Below the pieces are notes generated by a model. The model was not told where the DNA came from and did no database searches. It saw only the letters and a list, made by a program, of their open reading frames with translations. Shown here piece by piece: positions 18,737 to 28,588 of a stretch of DNA of 64,000 nt. Numbering within the stretch: position 1 is the first letter of the stretch; each line of letters opens with the position of its first letter. A program made the position numbers and the translations under genes. The DNA is from Sphingobacterium sp. UT-1RO-CII-1 (lineage in GTDB: Bacteria; Bacteroidota; Bacteroidia; Sphingobacteriales; Sphingobacteriaceae), in contig NZ_JAPPVJ010000001.1 of NCBI RefSeq assembly GCF_026711005.1, positions 1-64,000 on the forward strand. The letters are read 5' to 3'.

Positions 18737-21421
18737 ATGTCAAACAAAGGAAATACATTCAAAAGTTCCGGAGCTAATACGGCCGCAAAAAAAGCGACAC
18801 GTAATATCCGAACTGTAACATACAATAAGAAAGAAACATTTAAGTCGTTTGACAAAATCAACTTTTCCGAGGGTCAACGCAAAGCGCTTAAAGTTTTGGG
18901 GATATTTCTTCTTTTTTTATCTTTTATTTTTGCCGTTTCATTCGTTTCCTATTTATTCACTTGGAAACAAGATCAGAGTTATATTTCACAAACTAACGGA
19001 GGTTGGTCTACTTTATTTAATTCAACTTCTGAAATCACGGATGACCAAATCGAAATACCCGTTGTAGAAAACAAGCTGGGAAAACTCGGAGCCTTAATTG
19101 CGAACCAATTTATCTACGAGTGGTTTGGAATCTCATCTTTTCTATTTGTTTTTGTCTTTTTCGTTCTTGGTTATAAATTTTTATACAAAAAATCTATTTT
19201 TCCGGTATGGAAAACCTTAATATATTCCTTCTTAGGTATTATATTTATTTCTGTAACACTTGCTTTCTTTCAGGACTTTTTTACGGATGCCCCCCATATT
19301 TTAGAAGGTAAGTTTGGTTATTGGACCAACCAGATACTCAAAGCTCAAATTGGATCAGCAGGCACTGCAGGCTTACTAATTGCTGTATACCTAATTGCCT
19401 TAGTCCTTATTTATAATCTTGATTTAAAAATAACTTGGTTTCCTAAAAAGGAAATTCCTGAAGAAGAATTAGAGGACAAACAGGAAGATAACTTTGATTC
19501 TTTCACTCAAAATAGACAGCAACAGGAAAATGAGCTAAAGCCCACTTCTGAAGCTGCAGCAAAACCAAGCATCAATGAACAATTGGCTCAGAGAATAGTT
19601 GAGCTGGATCAAAAAGAAAAAGAGTACGATTTTCCAAATACACCACATAGCACGGCTGTCAACACACTAAAAGATACAGATGATACTGTAGTCAACTTTG
19701 AAGTAAGTACAGCTGAAAATCAAGAGCCTGATGGTGATATCAACTTTACTAGCCATGTATTGCCGTCAGAAAACAACCTTCCGCTATCTGTAGAATCTAC
19801 ACTTGAAACCGAACTCGTGCCAGATAAAGACCTTGAACTACGTGTTGAAGAAATAGTTGAAGAAAAAGCAATAACTTCTGACGATTTAGTCGCACAATTT
19901 GGAGAGTATGACCCTAAACTGGATTTATCCGGTTATCAATACCCTACACTCGATTTATTAAAAGATTATGGTCAGGGGCGTATTACTATCAATCAACAAG
20001 AACTAGAGGCAAACAAAAATAAAATTGTTGATACATTACGTAATTACAGCATTGAAATTGAACATATCAAAGCTACAATAGGTCCTACGGTTACACTTTA
20101 TGAAATAATACCAAAACCTGGTGTTCGTATTTCGAAAATTAAAAACCTTGAAGACGATATAGCATTAAGTCTTGCTGCCCTCGGTATTCGTATCATTGCC
20201 CCTATGCCTGGCAAAGGTACTATTGGAATTGAAGTACCTAACAGTAATCCTGAAATGGTATCTATGAAATCTGTTTTAGCTACTGAAAAGTTTCAGAAAA
20301 CAGATATGGACCTTCCTATCGCCTTAGGTAAAACAATCTCTAATGAAGTTTTTATAGCTGACCTCGCAAAAATGCCACACTTACTCGTAGCTGGAGCAAC
20401 AGGTCAAGGTAAATCAGTTGGTATCAACGCAATTCTAACATCACTCCTTTATAAAAAGCATCCTGCAGAACTTAAGTTTGTGCTCGTCGACCCTAAGAAA
20501 GTGGAGCTATCGCTATTTAAAAAAATAGAAAGACATTTTCTAGCAAAACTACCAGATGAAGAAGATGCAATCATCACCGACACGAAGAAAGTAATCAACA
20601 CGCTAAATTCGCTATGTATCGAGATGGATCAGCGCTATGATCTCCTTAAGAATGCACATGTAAGGAATCTGAAAGAGTATAATGCAAAATTTATCAACAG
20701 ACGATTAAATCCTGAAGAAGGTCATCGATTCTTACCATTCATTGTATTAGTAGTCGATGAATTCGCAGATCTAATGATGACAGCTGGTAAAGAAGTAGAA
20801 ACCCCTATCGCTCGCCTAGCTCAGTTGGCACGTGCTGTGGGAATTCACTTGGTTATTGCAACACAGAGACCATCTGTTAATATTATTACGGGTACTATCA
20901 AAGCAAACTTTCCTGCTCGTTTGGCATTTCGAGTATTATCCAAAGTAGACTCTCGCACAATACTAGACAGTGGTGGGGCTGATCAACTGATCGGACGCGG
21001 TGATATGTTACTTTCTACCGGGAGTGACCTGACACGAATTCAGTGTGCGTTTGTTGATACACCTGAAGTTGATAGAATATCTGATTATATCGGAGAGCAA
21101 CGAGGTTATCCTTCTGCTTTCTTACTACCCGAATACATTGATGAAAACAGTGAATCATCTGGCCTTGCTGATTTCAGCTTAGATGATCGAGATCAGCTGT
21201 TCGAGGACGCAGCCCGACTCATTGTTATGCACCAGCAAGGGTCAACATCTCTTATACAGCGAAAAATGAAACTGGGATACAACCGAGCAGGCCGTATTAT
21301 AGATCAGCTTGAAGCTGCTGGGATAGTTGGACCTTTCGAAGGAAGTAAAGCTCGAGAAGTCTTATATCCTGACGAATATTCACTAGAACAATATTTAGAA
21401 ACATTGAAAAATAAAGAGTAA
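18737..21421 (+). CDS. ftsK: DNA translocase FtsK
   Basis: An 894-residue septal DNA pump that moves the chromosome dimer-resolution region during division. The N-terminal part has four to five membrane helices (about 52-75, 130-150, 158-180, 208-228). A charged linker rich in E, D, P and N spans about 235-400. The motor has Walker A GATGQGKS near 553-560, LLVDPKKVELSLF-like text and Walker B VLVVDEFADLMM. The C-terminal gamma winged helix (last 70 residues, ending LKNKE) is present. It is followed after 2 bp by a lolA-like gene, a linkage seen in other bacteria. Confidence 0.96.
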   Translation: MSNKGNTFKSSGANTAAKKATRNIRTVTYNKKETFKSFDKINFSEGQRKALKVLGIFLLFLSFIFAVSFVSYLFTWKQDQSYISQTNGGWSTLFNSTSEITDDQIEIPVVENKLGKLGALIANQFIYEWFGISSFLFVFVFFVLGYKFLYKKSIFPVWKTLIYSFLGIIFISVTLAFFQDFFTDAPHILEGKFGYWTNQILKAQIGSAGTAGLLIAVYLIALVLIYNLDLKITWFPKKEIPEEELEDKQEDNFDSFTQNRQQQENELKPTSEAAAKPSINEQLAQRIVELDQKEKEYDFPNTPHSTAVNTLKDTDDTVVNFEVSTAENQEPDGDINFTSHVLPSENNLPLSVESTLETELVPDKDLELRVEEIVEEKAITSDDLVAQFGEYDPKLDLSGYQYPTLDLLKDYGQGRITINQQELEANKNKIVDTLRNYSIEIEHIKATIGPTVTLYEIIPKPGVRISKIKNLEDDIALSLAALGIRIIAPMPGKGTIGIEVPNSNPEMVSMKSVLATEKFQKTDMDLPIALGKTISNEVFIADLAKMPHLLVAGATGQGKSVGINAILTSLLYKKHPAELKFVLVDPKKVELSLFKKIERHFLAKLPDEEDAIITDTKKVINTLNSLCIEMDQRYDLLKNAHVRNLKEYNAKFINRRLNPEEGHRFLPFIVLVVDEFADLMMTAGKEVETPIARLAQLARAVGIHLVIATQRPSVNIITGTIKANFPARLAFRVLSKVDSRTILDSGGADQLIGRGDMLLSTGSDLTRIQCAFVDTPEVDRISDYIGEQRGYPSAFLLPEYIDENSESSGLADFSLDDRDQLFEDAARLIVMHQQGSTSLIQRKMKLGYNRAGRIIDQLEAAGIVGPFEGSKAREVLYPDEYSLEQYLETLKNKE

Positions 21422-21423
21422 AC

Positions 21424-22071
21424 ATGAATAAACAATTGTTTTTATCCCTCTTACTTGTTCTTTCAAGCTGCTTGTTTAGCATCGCTCAAACAGACACTCA
21501 TGCTAAAAATGTATTAGATAAGGTCTCCAAAAAATATGACAGCTATAAAGTTATACAATCCGATTTTACTTTTACAGCTAAGGACATTGATAGTGATCCC
21601 TATACTGATAAGGGGATATTGTATTTAAATAAAAATGAAAACAAATACAAAATCCAATTAGATCATCAAGAAATAATTAGTGATGGAAAAAACGTGTGGT
21701 CTATTTCAAAGGAAACAAAAGAAGTTCAAATTACGGAAGCTGAAAATAACACCGATGCTATTGGACCTACAAATTTATTCACCTTTTATAAAAAAGGGTT
21801 TAAATATATCAGTATGGAAAATGAAACGGACAACAAAGAAGTTCTGCAAGTCATAGAATTAAGCCCGATTGACACCAAGGTGAATTATTTCAAAATTAAA
21901 TTACGTATCAATAAAAACAATCATATTCATGATGTAACTATCTTTGATAAATCCGGTGCGCGTTATACCTACAAGATTAATACATTGTACGTCAATCACA
22001 TCATCCCATCTTCCTATTTTTCTTTTCAGAATAATACGTATCAAGACTATGAAATAGTAGACCTACGATAA
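21424..22071 (+). CDS. lolA: Outer membrane lipoprotein carrier protein, LolA family
   Basis: A 215-residue periplasmic carrier with a signal peptide (residues about 1-21, cleaved near SIAQ). The LolA fold is seen in the VLDKVSKKYDSYKVIQSDFTF start and the GILYLNKNENKYKIQL, ISDGKNVWSISKETKEVQI and NLFTFYKKGFKY blocks. It would accept lipoproteins from the LolCDE complex and pass them to the outer membrane. It lies 2 bp after ftsK and 11 bp before the lacI-type gene, so the three are probably cotranscribed. Bacteroidota lack an obvious LolB, so the acceptor is uncertain. Confidence 0.88.
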   Translation: MNKQLFLSLLLVLSSCLFSIAQTDTHAKNVLDKVSKKYDSYKVIQSDFTFTAKDIDSDPYTDKGILYLNKNENKYKIQLDHQEIISDGKNVWSISKETKEVQITEAENNTDAIGPTNLFTFYKKGFKYISMENETDNKEVLQVIELSPIDTKVNYFKIKLRINKNNHIHDVTIFDKSGARYTYKINTLYVNHIIPSSYFSFQNNTYQDYEIVDLR

Positions 22072-22082
22072 AAGTTAATATT

Positions 22083-23108
22083 ATGGCAAAAACAACTTTA
22101 AAAAGTTTAGCAAGAGAACTCAATTTATCTGTTTCTACAGTTTCAAAAGCATTAAATGATAGCTACGAGATCAGTGAAGTAACGAAAGAGAAAGTTAAAG
22201 CACTTGCAGAAAAACTAAATTACAAGCCTAATGTACTTGCACAATTTTTAAAAACGGGCAGAACAAGAACAATTGGAGTAGTTATTCCAAAAATGACAAG
22301 CCCTTTTGAATCGCAAATTATCGAAGGTATACAACAAGCTGCAATTGAAAAAAACTACAGGACAGTAGTTATTTCTAGCTTAGAAGATGAGAAAATGGAA
22401 AGATTAGCTTTAGAATCTATGGTTGACAAAAGCGTAGATGCTATCTTATTTTGCCCGCTGAACGAATCATCAAATACTGATTTAATAGGTGAAATAATAA
22501 AGTATACGCCTCTCGTTATTTTTGATCGCACGAATTACCCAGTCGACACACACAAAATTGGTGTACTCAATGCTGAAGGAACTTACAATGCATGCATGCA
22601 CTTATTTAACAGTGGACGAGATAAAGTAGCCATATTTTGTGGTGCGGATCTCGGTCTAACGCCAGATCGTATATCTGGTTACACAAAAGCACATGAAGAC
22701 AAAGCGATCCCGCTGAATAATGACTATTATGCTTATTGTAGTTTAAAAAGCATTGGTGAATTACATAGAGAACTAGAGGAAAATGTAACAAGGCTCCTTG
22801 CCCTTCCTATCCCTCCAAATGCTATTTTAGCTATCTCTGACACCATCACCACTCACCTACTCGGTGTATTAGCCCAGATGGAGATTGCTGTACCTGATGA
22901 GATTGCAGTTATTGGTTTCGCAAATACAGAGCTAGCGCTGTCGCTTAACCCTTCTCTAAGTACCATCAGACAGCCTGCTCGAGATATAGGTCATATATCT
23001 TTCAAAAAAGCATATGAGATTATCAATACTAAATACAAAAATCAAATAGAGTGGCAGGATATTAAGCTTCCCACCACTATTCAATTGCGAAAGTCAACTA
23101 AAGGTTAG
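22083..23108 (+). CDS. LacI family transcriptional regulator of hexuronate genes (putative)
   Basis: A 341-residue repressor with an N-terminal LacI helix-turn-helix (TLKSLARELNLSVSTVSKAL at 5-24) and hinge, then a periplasmic-binding-protein-like sensor from about residue 60 (TRTIGVVIPKMTSPFESQII). It lies downstream of ftsK-lolA on the same strand and converges with the hexuronate transporter gene 2 bp away. Its position beside the uxu/kdg genes makes it the likely regulator of that module, with a hexuronate or KDG-type inducer. This is inference from context. No operator is proven. Confidence 0.88.
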   Translation: MAKTTLKSLARELNLSVSTVSKALNDSYEISEVTKEKVKALAEKLNYKPNVLAQFLKTGRTRTIGVVIPKMTSPFESQIIEGIQQAAIEKNYRTVVISSLEDEKMERLALESMVDKSVDAILFCPLNESSNTDLIGEIIKYTPLVIFDRTNYPVDTHKIGVLNAEGTYNACMHLFNSGRDKVAIFCGADLGLTPDRISGYTKAHEDKAIPLNNDYYAYCSLKSIGELHRELEENVTRLLALPIPPNAILAISDTITTHLLGVLAQMEIAVPDEIAVIGFANTELALSLNPSLSTIRQPARDIGHISFKKAYEIINTKYKNQIEWQDIKLPTTIQLRKSTKG

Positions 23109-23110
23109 TT

Positions 23111-24472
23111 TTAAACATTCACTAATTTCATCTTAGGCACTAATGTCTTCATAACTAACCAAGCACAGACATACGATAAACCACATATAGTAAACATGAT
23201 GGTATAACCTGTTTCTATAGCACCTAACGCTTCATATTTATCAAATAAAAAACCTCCTAATTTAGACATAATTACTCCTCCCATTCCTCCCGCCATTCCT
23301 CCAATACCAATAACAGAAGCTACCGTATATTTAGGAAACATATCCGATACGGTTGTAAAAATATTTGCAGACCATGCTTGATGAGCGGAAGCGCCTACAC
23401 CAATCAATAAAACAGGCGCCCAATATGAGTATTGCCCCAAAGGTTGAGCCAGCAAAACAACTAATGGAAAAAGCGCTAAGATCAGCATAGCTTTCATTCT
23501 CCCTTCATAGGCATTATACCCCTTATTAATAAAATAGACAGGGAACCATCCACCACCAATACTTCCAAACATGGTCATACTATATAGAACAGCTAAAGGA
23601 ATCATAATCTGAGTTCCTGTCATACTGTATTGATCTTTTAAGAAAGAGGGTAACCAAAACAAGAAAAACCACCACACCCCATCAGTCATAAATTTACCTA
23701 AAGCAAAAGACCAAGTCTGCCTAAATTTCAACAAATTATACCAGGCAACTTTCTTTTGTTCTGCTAGGTTCTCCTCTTCTGGTTCCTGATCGCTTTCGAT
23801 ATACGCTAGTTCCACTGTGGATAATCGTTTCTGTTTGGCAGGAGCATCATAAAAAATCCACCAAAATATTAACCAAATAAACCCAACAGCACCTACAGCT
23901 ATAAATGTAAATTGCCACCCCCATTTATAAGCTATCAATGGAACAGCTATTGGAGCTAATATAGCTCCAACTGTTGTACCTGAATTAAAAATACCTGTGG
24001 CTAACGCCCGTTCTTTTTTAGGGAAATATTCCGCTGTTGTTTTTATTGCAGCCGGAAAGTTCCCGGACTCACCTACTCCTAAAATAACGCGTGCCACTAT
24101 AAACCCAACTACAGAAACTGAAAGACCAGCCACACCAAAACCCGAAAGTACACCTGTAGTTACGGTACCTATATAAATAGCATAAGCATGCAAAACAGCT
24201 CCGATAGACCATAATATAATAGCAATGGTAAACCCCTTCTTCGTACCAAGTCGATCCACAAATCGGCCTGCAAAAAGCATAGAAACTGCATATGAAAACT
24301 GAAATGCAGCTGTAATATTAGCGTAGTCAGATTTAGACCAGCCAAACTGCTCTTCAAGCATAGGATGTAATAAGCTAAGTACTTGCCGGTCTAAATAATT
24401 TATTGTGGTTGCAAAAAAAAGCAAAGCACAAATAATCCATCTGTACCGTCCTATTTCTGGTTTTTTAATCAT
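23111..24472 (-). CDS. MFS transporter, hexuronate (ExuT-like, ACS family)
   Basis: A 453-residue 12-helix major facilitator carrier that would import glucuronate or galacturonate by proton symport. The anion:cation symporter signs are visible: NYLDRQVLSLLHPML in helix 1, GRFVDRLGTKKGF in the loop after helix 2, and ARVILGVGESGNFPAAIKTTAEYFP around helix 4. The central loop (about 215-245) is charged. The gene lies 40 bp after uxuA on the same strand, which points to hexuronates rather than other anions. It converges with the lacI gene. Confidence 0.85.
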   Translation of the reverse strand: MIKKPEIGRYRWIICALLFFATTINYLDRQVLSLLHPMLEEQFGWSKSDYANITAAFQFSYAVSMLFAGRFVDRLGTKKGFTIAIILWSIGAVLHAYAIYIGTVTTGVLSGFGVAGLSVSVVGFIVARVILGVGESGNFPAAIKTTAEYFPKKERALATGIFNSGTTVGAILAPIAVPLIAYKWGWQFTFIAVGAVGFIWLIFWWIFYDAPAKQKRLSTVELAYIESDQEPEEENLAEQKKVAWYNLLKFRQTWSFALGKFMTDGVWWFFLFWLPSFLKDQYSMTGTQIMIPLAVLYSMTMFGSIGGGWFPVYFINKGYNAYEGRMKAMLILALFPLVVLLAQPLGQYSYWAPVLLIGVGASAHQAWSANIFTTVSDMFPKYTVASVIGIGGMAGGMGGVIMSKLGGFLFDKYEALGAIETGYTIMFTICGLSYVCAWLVMKTLVPKMKLVNV

Positions 24473-24512
24473 ACTATCGGTTTAATTAGTTTTTTTATTT
24501 AGGTTTTTCTCT

Positions 24513-25682
24513 TTAGTTACTGTTTTTATATATCCCCATTTCTAGCCCACGTAATTCGGCAAGTCCCCGTAAACGTCCTATAGCAGAATAACCTGGGTTC
24601 GTAACTTTATTAAGATCATCCAACATCTGATGACCATGATCGGGTCTATAAGGAATAGGAATGGTTCTATTTTTATTCGCTTCAACAAGAATCTTTACAA
24701 TAGCATACATATCTACTTCACCCTGCAAATGGTCCGATTCATAAAAACTTCCTAGATCATTTCGTTTCACATTCCGAAGGTGAACGAAGTAAACACGCTC
24801 CACTAACTTCTCAAGCATACTCGGTAAATCATTATGCGCTCCTGCACCTAATGATCCAGTACAGAAACAAACACCATTAAATGGACGATCGACGGCTTTT
24901 AAAATGAATTCAAAATCATCTATATTACTGGCTATACGAGGTAAGCCAAGAATCGGAAACGGAGGGTCATCGGGGTGTATTGTCATATGAACTTGTTTAT
25001 CTTCACAAACCGGAGCAATTGCTGTTAAAAATTTTTGAAGATTTTTCCTAAGCCCCTCATGTCCAATTTTACTATAAACATGAATACTATCTTTAAGATC
25101 TTCTAACGAAGCATCCTTTTCTCCCGGGATACCCATAAGAATATTGCGCTGCAACTCTTCTTTATCCACTTCTGTTAATGTAGCCCCCTTTTTATGCGCT
25201 AAGTCAAGGATACTATCACTATAAGAATATTCTGCACCATCTCTTTTTAAAACATAAATATCAAAAACAGCAAGATCTACCCAATCGAAATTTAACGCTT
25301 TAGAGCCATCCTCCATTACGAGATCAAGCTGTGTTCTAGTCCAATCTAGCACAGGCATAAAATTATAACAGATTGTTTTTATACCACAGTCTGCCAAATT
25401 TCTCAATGTTGTTTTATAATTTTCTAAATAAAAGGAACTCTCCTCAGCATCTGTTTTAATTGCTTCATGTACCGGCACACTTTCCACAACAGACCACACT
25501 AAGCCTGCTTGCTCAATTATATTCTTTCTTTCTAAAATATCAGCGACAGGCCATACTTCACCATGCGGTATATGATGCAGTGCAGTTACAATAGCCTCTG
25601 CACCTGCTTGTCGAATATCAGACAACGACACTGTATCATCTGGTCCATACCAACGCCAACCTTCTTGCAATTTATGTTTCAT
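24513..25682 (-). CDS. uxuA: Mannonate dehydratase
   Basis: A 389-residue enzyme that removes water from D-mannonate to give 2-keto-3-deoxygluconate (KDG) in glucuronate breakdown. It begins WRWYGPDDTVSLSDIRQAGA and contains CYNFMPVLDWTRT, MTIHPDDPPFPILGLPRI (metal and substrate site), NGVCFCTGSLGAG and YRPDHGHQML, all hallmarks of UxuA. The length matches the family. It precedes the transporter gene and lies near the SDR-type uxuB and kdgK. It is likely a transcription unit of its own with the transporter, since a 207-bp gap separates it from uxuB. Confidence 0.95.
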   Translation of the reverse strand: MKHKLQEGWRWYGPDDTVSLSDIRQAGAEAIVTALHHIPHGEVWPVADILERKNIIEQAGLVWSVVESVPVHEAIKTDAEESSFYLENYKTTLRNLADCGIKTICYNFMPVLDWTRTQLDLVMEDGSKALNFDWVDLAVFDIYVLKRDGAEYSYSDSILDLAHKKGATLTEVDKEELQRNILMGIPGEKDASLEDLKDSIHVYSKIGHEGLRKNLQKFLTAIAPVCEDKQVHMTIHPDDPPFPILGLPRIASNIDDFEFILKAVDRPFNGVCFCTGSLGAGAHNDLPSMLEKLVERVYFVHLRNVKRNDLGSFYESDHLQGEVDMYAIVKILVEANKNRTIPIPYRPDHGHQMLDDLNKVTNPGYSAIGRLRGLAELRGLEMGIYKNSN

Positions 25683-25889
25683 TATCTATAATTTTGGTTT
25701 CGACTATTAAAATACTACGTGCTGACTACACTTCATGAGCATTAAATGCAATAAAAAAGAATATTACGCACATCCATATTATAGTCCACAATAATTAATT
25801 ATATATCTTTTATACTTATAGTTTTCTTGTATTTGAAAGTGTCGATCGCAATGACTATACTAGCTAATTACAATTGTGATAGGAAACTA

Positions 25890-26711
25890 TTATACCCCAC
25901 ACCAAGTATTAAACCCACCATCTACAAATATCGTTTCGCCTGTTACAAAGGCCGATGCGTCACTTAACAAATAAACCAAAGTACCTTCTAACTCGGAAGG
26001 ATCTCCCAGTCGTGAATAAGGTGTCCCGGAAATAAAACGCTGTGCCCGCTCCGTATATCCACCTTTACCGTCAGTCAATAAATTACGATTTTGATCTGTT
26101 AAGAATACACCCGGTGCAATGGCATTCACCCTTACTTTGTCTCCGTATCTTAATGCCATTTCGGTTGCCATCCATTTAGTAAACCCGTCAATACCATGCT
26201 TAGCCACTGTATAGCCTAACACTCTTGTTAATGGCCTGCTAGCTGCTAACGAAGATATATTAATAATCGCTCCTTTTCCTTTATTGGCGAGAACCTCTCC
26301 AAATATTAAAGTTGGAATAATAGTTCCATATAAATTCAATTCTATAGCTTTGATCGTATCACCGATCTTATTATTAAAAATATCATCATCAGGCCCTATA
26401 GTTGCTCCTGGTATATTTCCCCCCGCTGCATTAACCAAAGCGTCAATCGTTCCCCATTTTCCTAATATATCTTCTTTAGCTTGGCGCATAGAATTCTCAT
26501 CCATTACATCTGCGGATATTGCTAAGCCTTCTCCGCCCAAACTTTCTACAAGTTTAACCCGCTCATCTGCTTTTGCTTTATCTCTACCGATAATACACAC
26601 TTTAGCTCCAGCCTCTGCCAAAGCTTTAACAAAGTTTTTCCCTAGAACTCCAGTCCCACCTGTAACTACTATAATTTTTCCTTTTAAAGAAAATTGATCG
26701 ATAACACTCAT
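25890..26711 (-). CDS. uxuB: SDR-type D-mannonate oxidoreductase (fructuronate reductase)
   Basis: A 273-residue classical short-chain dehydrogenase: GGTGVLGKNF cofactor motif near residues 18-27, NAAGG near 93-97, an ISSLAASRPLTRVLGYTVAKHG active site with S, Y and K, and an ending GETIFVDGGFNTWCGV. This ending is typical of the SDR enzymes that replace the long-chain UxuB in Bacillus and Bacteroidota. They interconvert fructuronate and mannonate with NAD(H). It is divergent from kdgK and lies between uxuA and kdgK. Other SDR substrates are possible, but the context is strong. Confidence 0.82.
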   Translation of the reverse strand: MSVIDQFSLKGKIIVVTGGTGVLGKNFVKALAEAGAKVCIIGRDKAKADERVKLVESLGGEGLAISADVMDENSMRQAKEDILGKWGTIDALVNAAGGNIPGATIGPDDDIFNNKIGDTIKAIELNLYGTIIPTLIFGEVLANKGKGAIINISSLAASRPLTRVLGYTVAKHGIDGFTKWMATEMALRYGDKVRVNAIAPGVFLTDQNRNLLTDGKGGYTERAQRFISGTPYSRLGDPSELEGTLVYLLSDASAFVTGETIFVDGGFNTWCGV

Positions 26712-26740
26712 AATTGATTATATTATATAACATCAATAAT

Positions 26741-26795
26741 AACGATATCCTTGCATTTTTTCAATTTATTGATTAATAGAATTAACGATAACGAT
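26741..26795. promoter_or_regulatory. Three AACGAT repeats in the uxuB / kdgK divergent gap
   Basis: AACGAT occurs at 26741-26746, 26784-26789 and 26790-26795, the last two directly adjacent, inside the 150-bp gap between uxuB and kdgK. A LacI-type operator normally has a central CG, which these contain. They are candidates for the nearby LacI regulator, but the arrangement is direct rather than palindromic, so the call is weak. Confidence 0.25.
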
Positions 26796-26861
26796 TTCGT
26801 AAGGAGTGTTCCTTTTTTAAAAAAATAACAGTACTTTGCTTATTTAAAACGAAATACTATT

Positions 26862-27854
26862 ATGAATGCTATCCTCTCATTTGGTGAGATATTGATCAGA
26901 CAGCAAAGTTTAGGGGATTCTTTTTTTGAATCTCCTAAAAACCAACTAGAAATATTCCCTGGCGGTTCGGAAGCAAATGTTGCAGCTTCTTTAGGACAGA
27001 TGGGCAATACAACTTATTACTGCAGTGCTTTCCCTAAAAATGCGCTTTCGGAAGAAATACTGGCCATATTAAATAAATTAGATGTAGATACTTCAAAAGT
27101 TATTCAAACAGGAGATAGAATAGGCTCTTATCTCTTGCTATCTGCAAACGGGCTGACAAAAGGCGAAGTCATCTATGATCGTAAATACTCGAGCTTTAGC
27201 TTACTCACTGCTGAGGATATAGATATGAACAAGCTTTTTGAAGGCGTAACATGGTTACATTGGACAGCACTAACACCAGCATTAAATCAAAACATAGCTG
27301 ATATAATGGCCAGTATACTAAAAGAGGCATCGAATAGAAATATTTACATTTCAGTGGATTTAAATTACAGAAGTAAGCTCTGGCAATACGGTAAAAAACC
27401 CATAGAAATCATGCCAGAATTAATCAATTATTGCGACGTAATCATGGGAAATATTTGGGCAGCAAATGTTATGCTTGGCATCAGCGTTGATCCTGACTTT
27501 GATAGAAATACTTCCCAAGAGGTTTATATAGAAGCATCCAAAAAATCTGCCAAATCTATCTTTGCTGCTTATCCGAAATGTAAACACGTAGCAAATACAT
27601 TTCGATTTATGGATCACCCCACTCATAATCTTTTTTATGCAACATACCATACCCCAGAAGAAGATGTGTGCTCACAAACACACGAAACTCAAGAAGTGGT
27701 GGATCGTATAGGCAGTGGAGATGCTTTCATGGCCGGCTTAATCCATGCTTTAGTGAATAATTTCTCGCCCGCAAAAATTATAGAAACCGCTACAAATGCA
27801 GGGTTTCAAAAACTATTTATTAAAGGTGACTTTGGCGATGGTCAATACAACTAA
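26862..27854 (+). CDS. kdgK: 2-keto-3-deoxygluconate kinase, PfkB family
   Basis: A 330-residue PfkB/ribokinase-type sugar kinase that would phosphorylate KDG to KDPG. The N-terminal GGSEANVAASLGQMG motif and the C-terminal VVDRIGSGDAFMAGLIHAL anion hole with its catalytic aspartate are intact. It lies divergent from uxuB and 12 bp before eda, so the pair forms the last two steps of hexuronate breakdown. PfkB kinases are hard to tell apart by motif alone. The substrate is assigned from this context. Confidence 0.88.
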   Translation: MNAILSFGEILIRQQSLGDSFFESPKNQLEIFPGGSEANVAASLGQMGNTTYYCSAFPKNALSEEILAILNKLDVDTSKVIQTGDRIGSYLLLSANGLTKGEVIYDRKYSSFSLLTAEDIDMNKLFEGVTWLHWTALTPALNQNIADIMASILKEASNRNIYISVDLNYRSKLWQYGKKPIEIMPELINYCDVIMGNIWAANVMLGISVDPDFDRNTSQEVYIEASKKSAKSIFAAYPKCKHVANTFRFMDHPTHNLFYATYHTPEEDVCSQTHETQEVVDRIGSGDAFMAGLIHALVNNFSPAKIIETATNAGFQKLFIKGDFGDGQYN

Positions 27855-27866
27855 AAAATATTTTTT

Positions 27867-28514
27867 ATGAATAATATATTACAAAAACTGGGACAAGTAC
27901 CCAGTATTCCTGTTTTCTATCATGATGATAGTAATCGATGTATACAAATTATACAAGCTGTATATGACGGAGGTATACGTCTTTTTGAGTTTGTTAATCG
28001 GGGCGACAAAGCCCTTGAAAACTTTAAGATTTTAATAGAGTATAAAAACAAATATCTTCCGGAACTCACATTAGGAATCGGGACTATCAAAACAGCTGAT
28101 GAAGCAAGGTCTTTTTTAGATGCTGGTGCTGAGTTTCTTGTTAGCCCGATTGTATCAGAAAGTATTGCGCAGGTAGCAAAAGAAAGAAATGTATTATGGA
28201 TTCCTGGCTGCATGACCCCGACAGAGATAGCCTTAGCTGAACAATTAAATGCACCATTGGTTAAGTTATTCCCTGGAGATACACTCGGACCTTCATTCCT
28301 TAAAGCTATTAAACCTTTATTTAGACATACACTTTTCATGCCCACAGGCGGTGTCAATGTGGAAGAAAGCAATATCAAGGCCTGGTTTGACGCAGGGGTT
28401 TATGCCGTAGGATTAGGTTCGAAATTGTTTGAAGAACCGATCGGCGCCACTGATCTTAAGTGGTTAACTGAGCGCTGCGAAAAACTTGTAGCTTGGGCAC
28501 GGAACAAACAATAA
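27867..28514 (+). CDS. eda: KDPG aldolase
   Basis: A 215-residue class I aldolase cleaving 2-keto-3-deoxy-6-phosphogluconate to pyruvate and glyceraldehyde 3-phosphate. The Schiff-base lysine is K133 in PLVKLFPGDTLG, and the catalytic glutamate is E41 in RLFEFVNRG. GIGTIKTADEA and PTGGVN (phosphate site) are also present. It is translated 12 bp after kdgK. A strong bidirectional terminator follows. It may also act on the 6-phosphogalactonate isomer. Confidence 0.93.
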   Translation: MNNILQKLGQVPSIPVFYHDDSNRCIQIIQAVYDGGIRLFEFVNRGDKALENFKILIEYKNKYLPELTLGIGTIKTADEARSFLDAGAEFLVSPIVSESIAQVAKERNVLWIPGCMTPTEIALAEQLNAPLVKLFPGDTLGPSFLKAIKPLFRHTLFMPTGGVNVEESNIKAWFDAGVYAVGLGSKLFEEPIGATDLKWLTERCEKLVAWARNKQ

Positions 28515-28537
28515 CGCTTTTAAAATATTGAATAAAA

Positions 28538-28570
28538 AAAACAGGGTAGTGAAAATCACTACCCTGTTTT
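28538..28570. terminator. Bidirectional terminator between eda and rpoC
   Basis: AAAACAGGGTAGTG pairs perfectly with CACTACCCTGTTTT (14 bp) around a 5-base loop. An A-run on the left and T's on the right let it end both the plus-strand kdgK-eda transcript and the minus-strand rpoBC transcript. Confidence 0.88.
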
Positions 28571-28588
28571 AGTTTAATATTAAGATAC

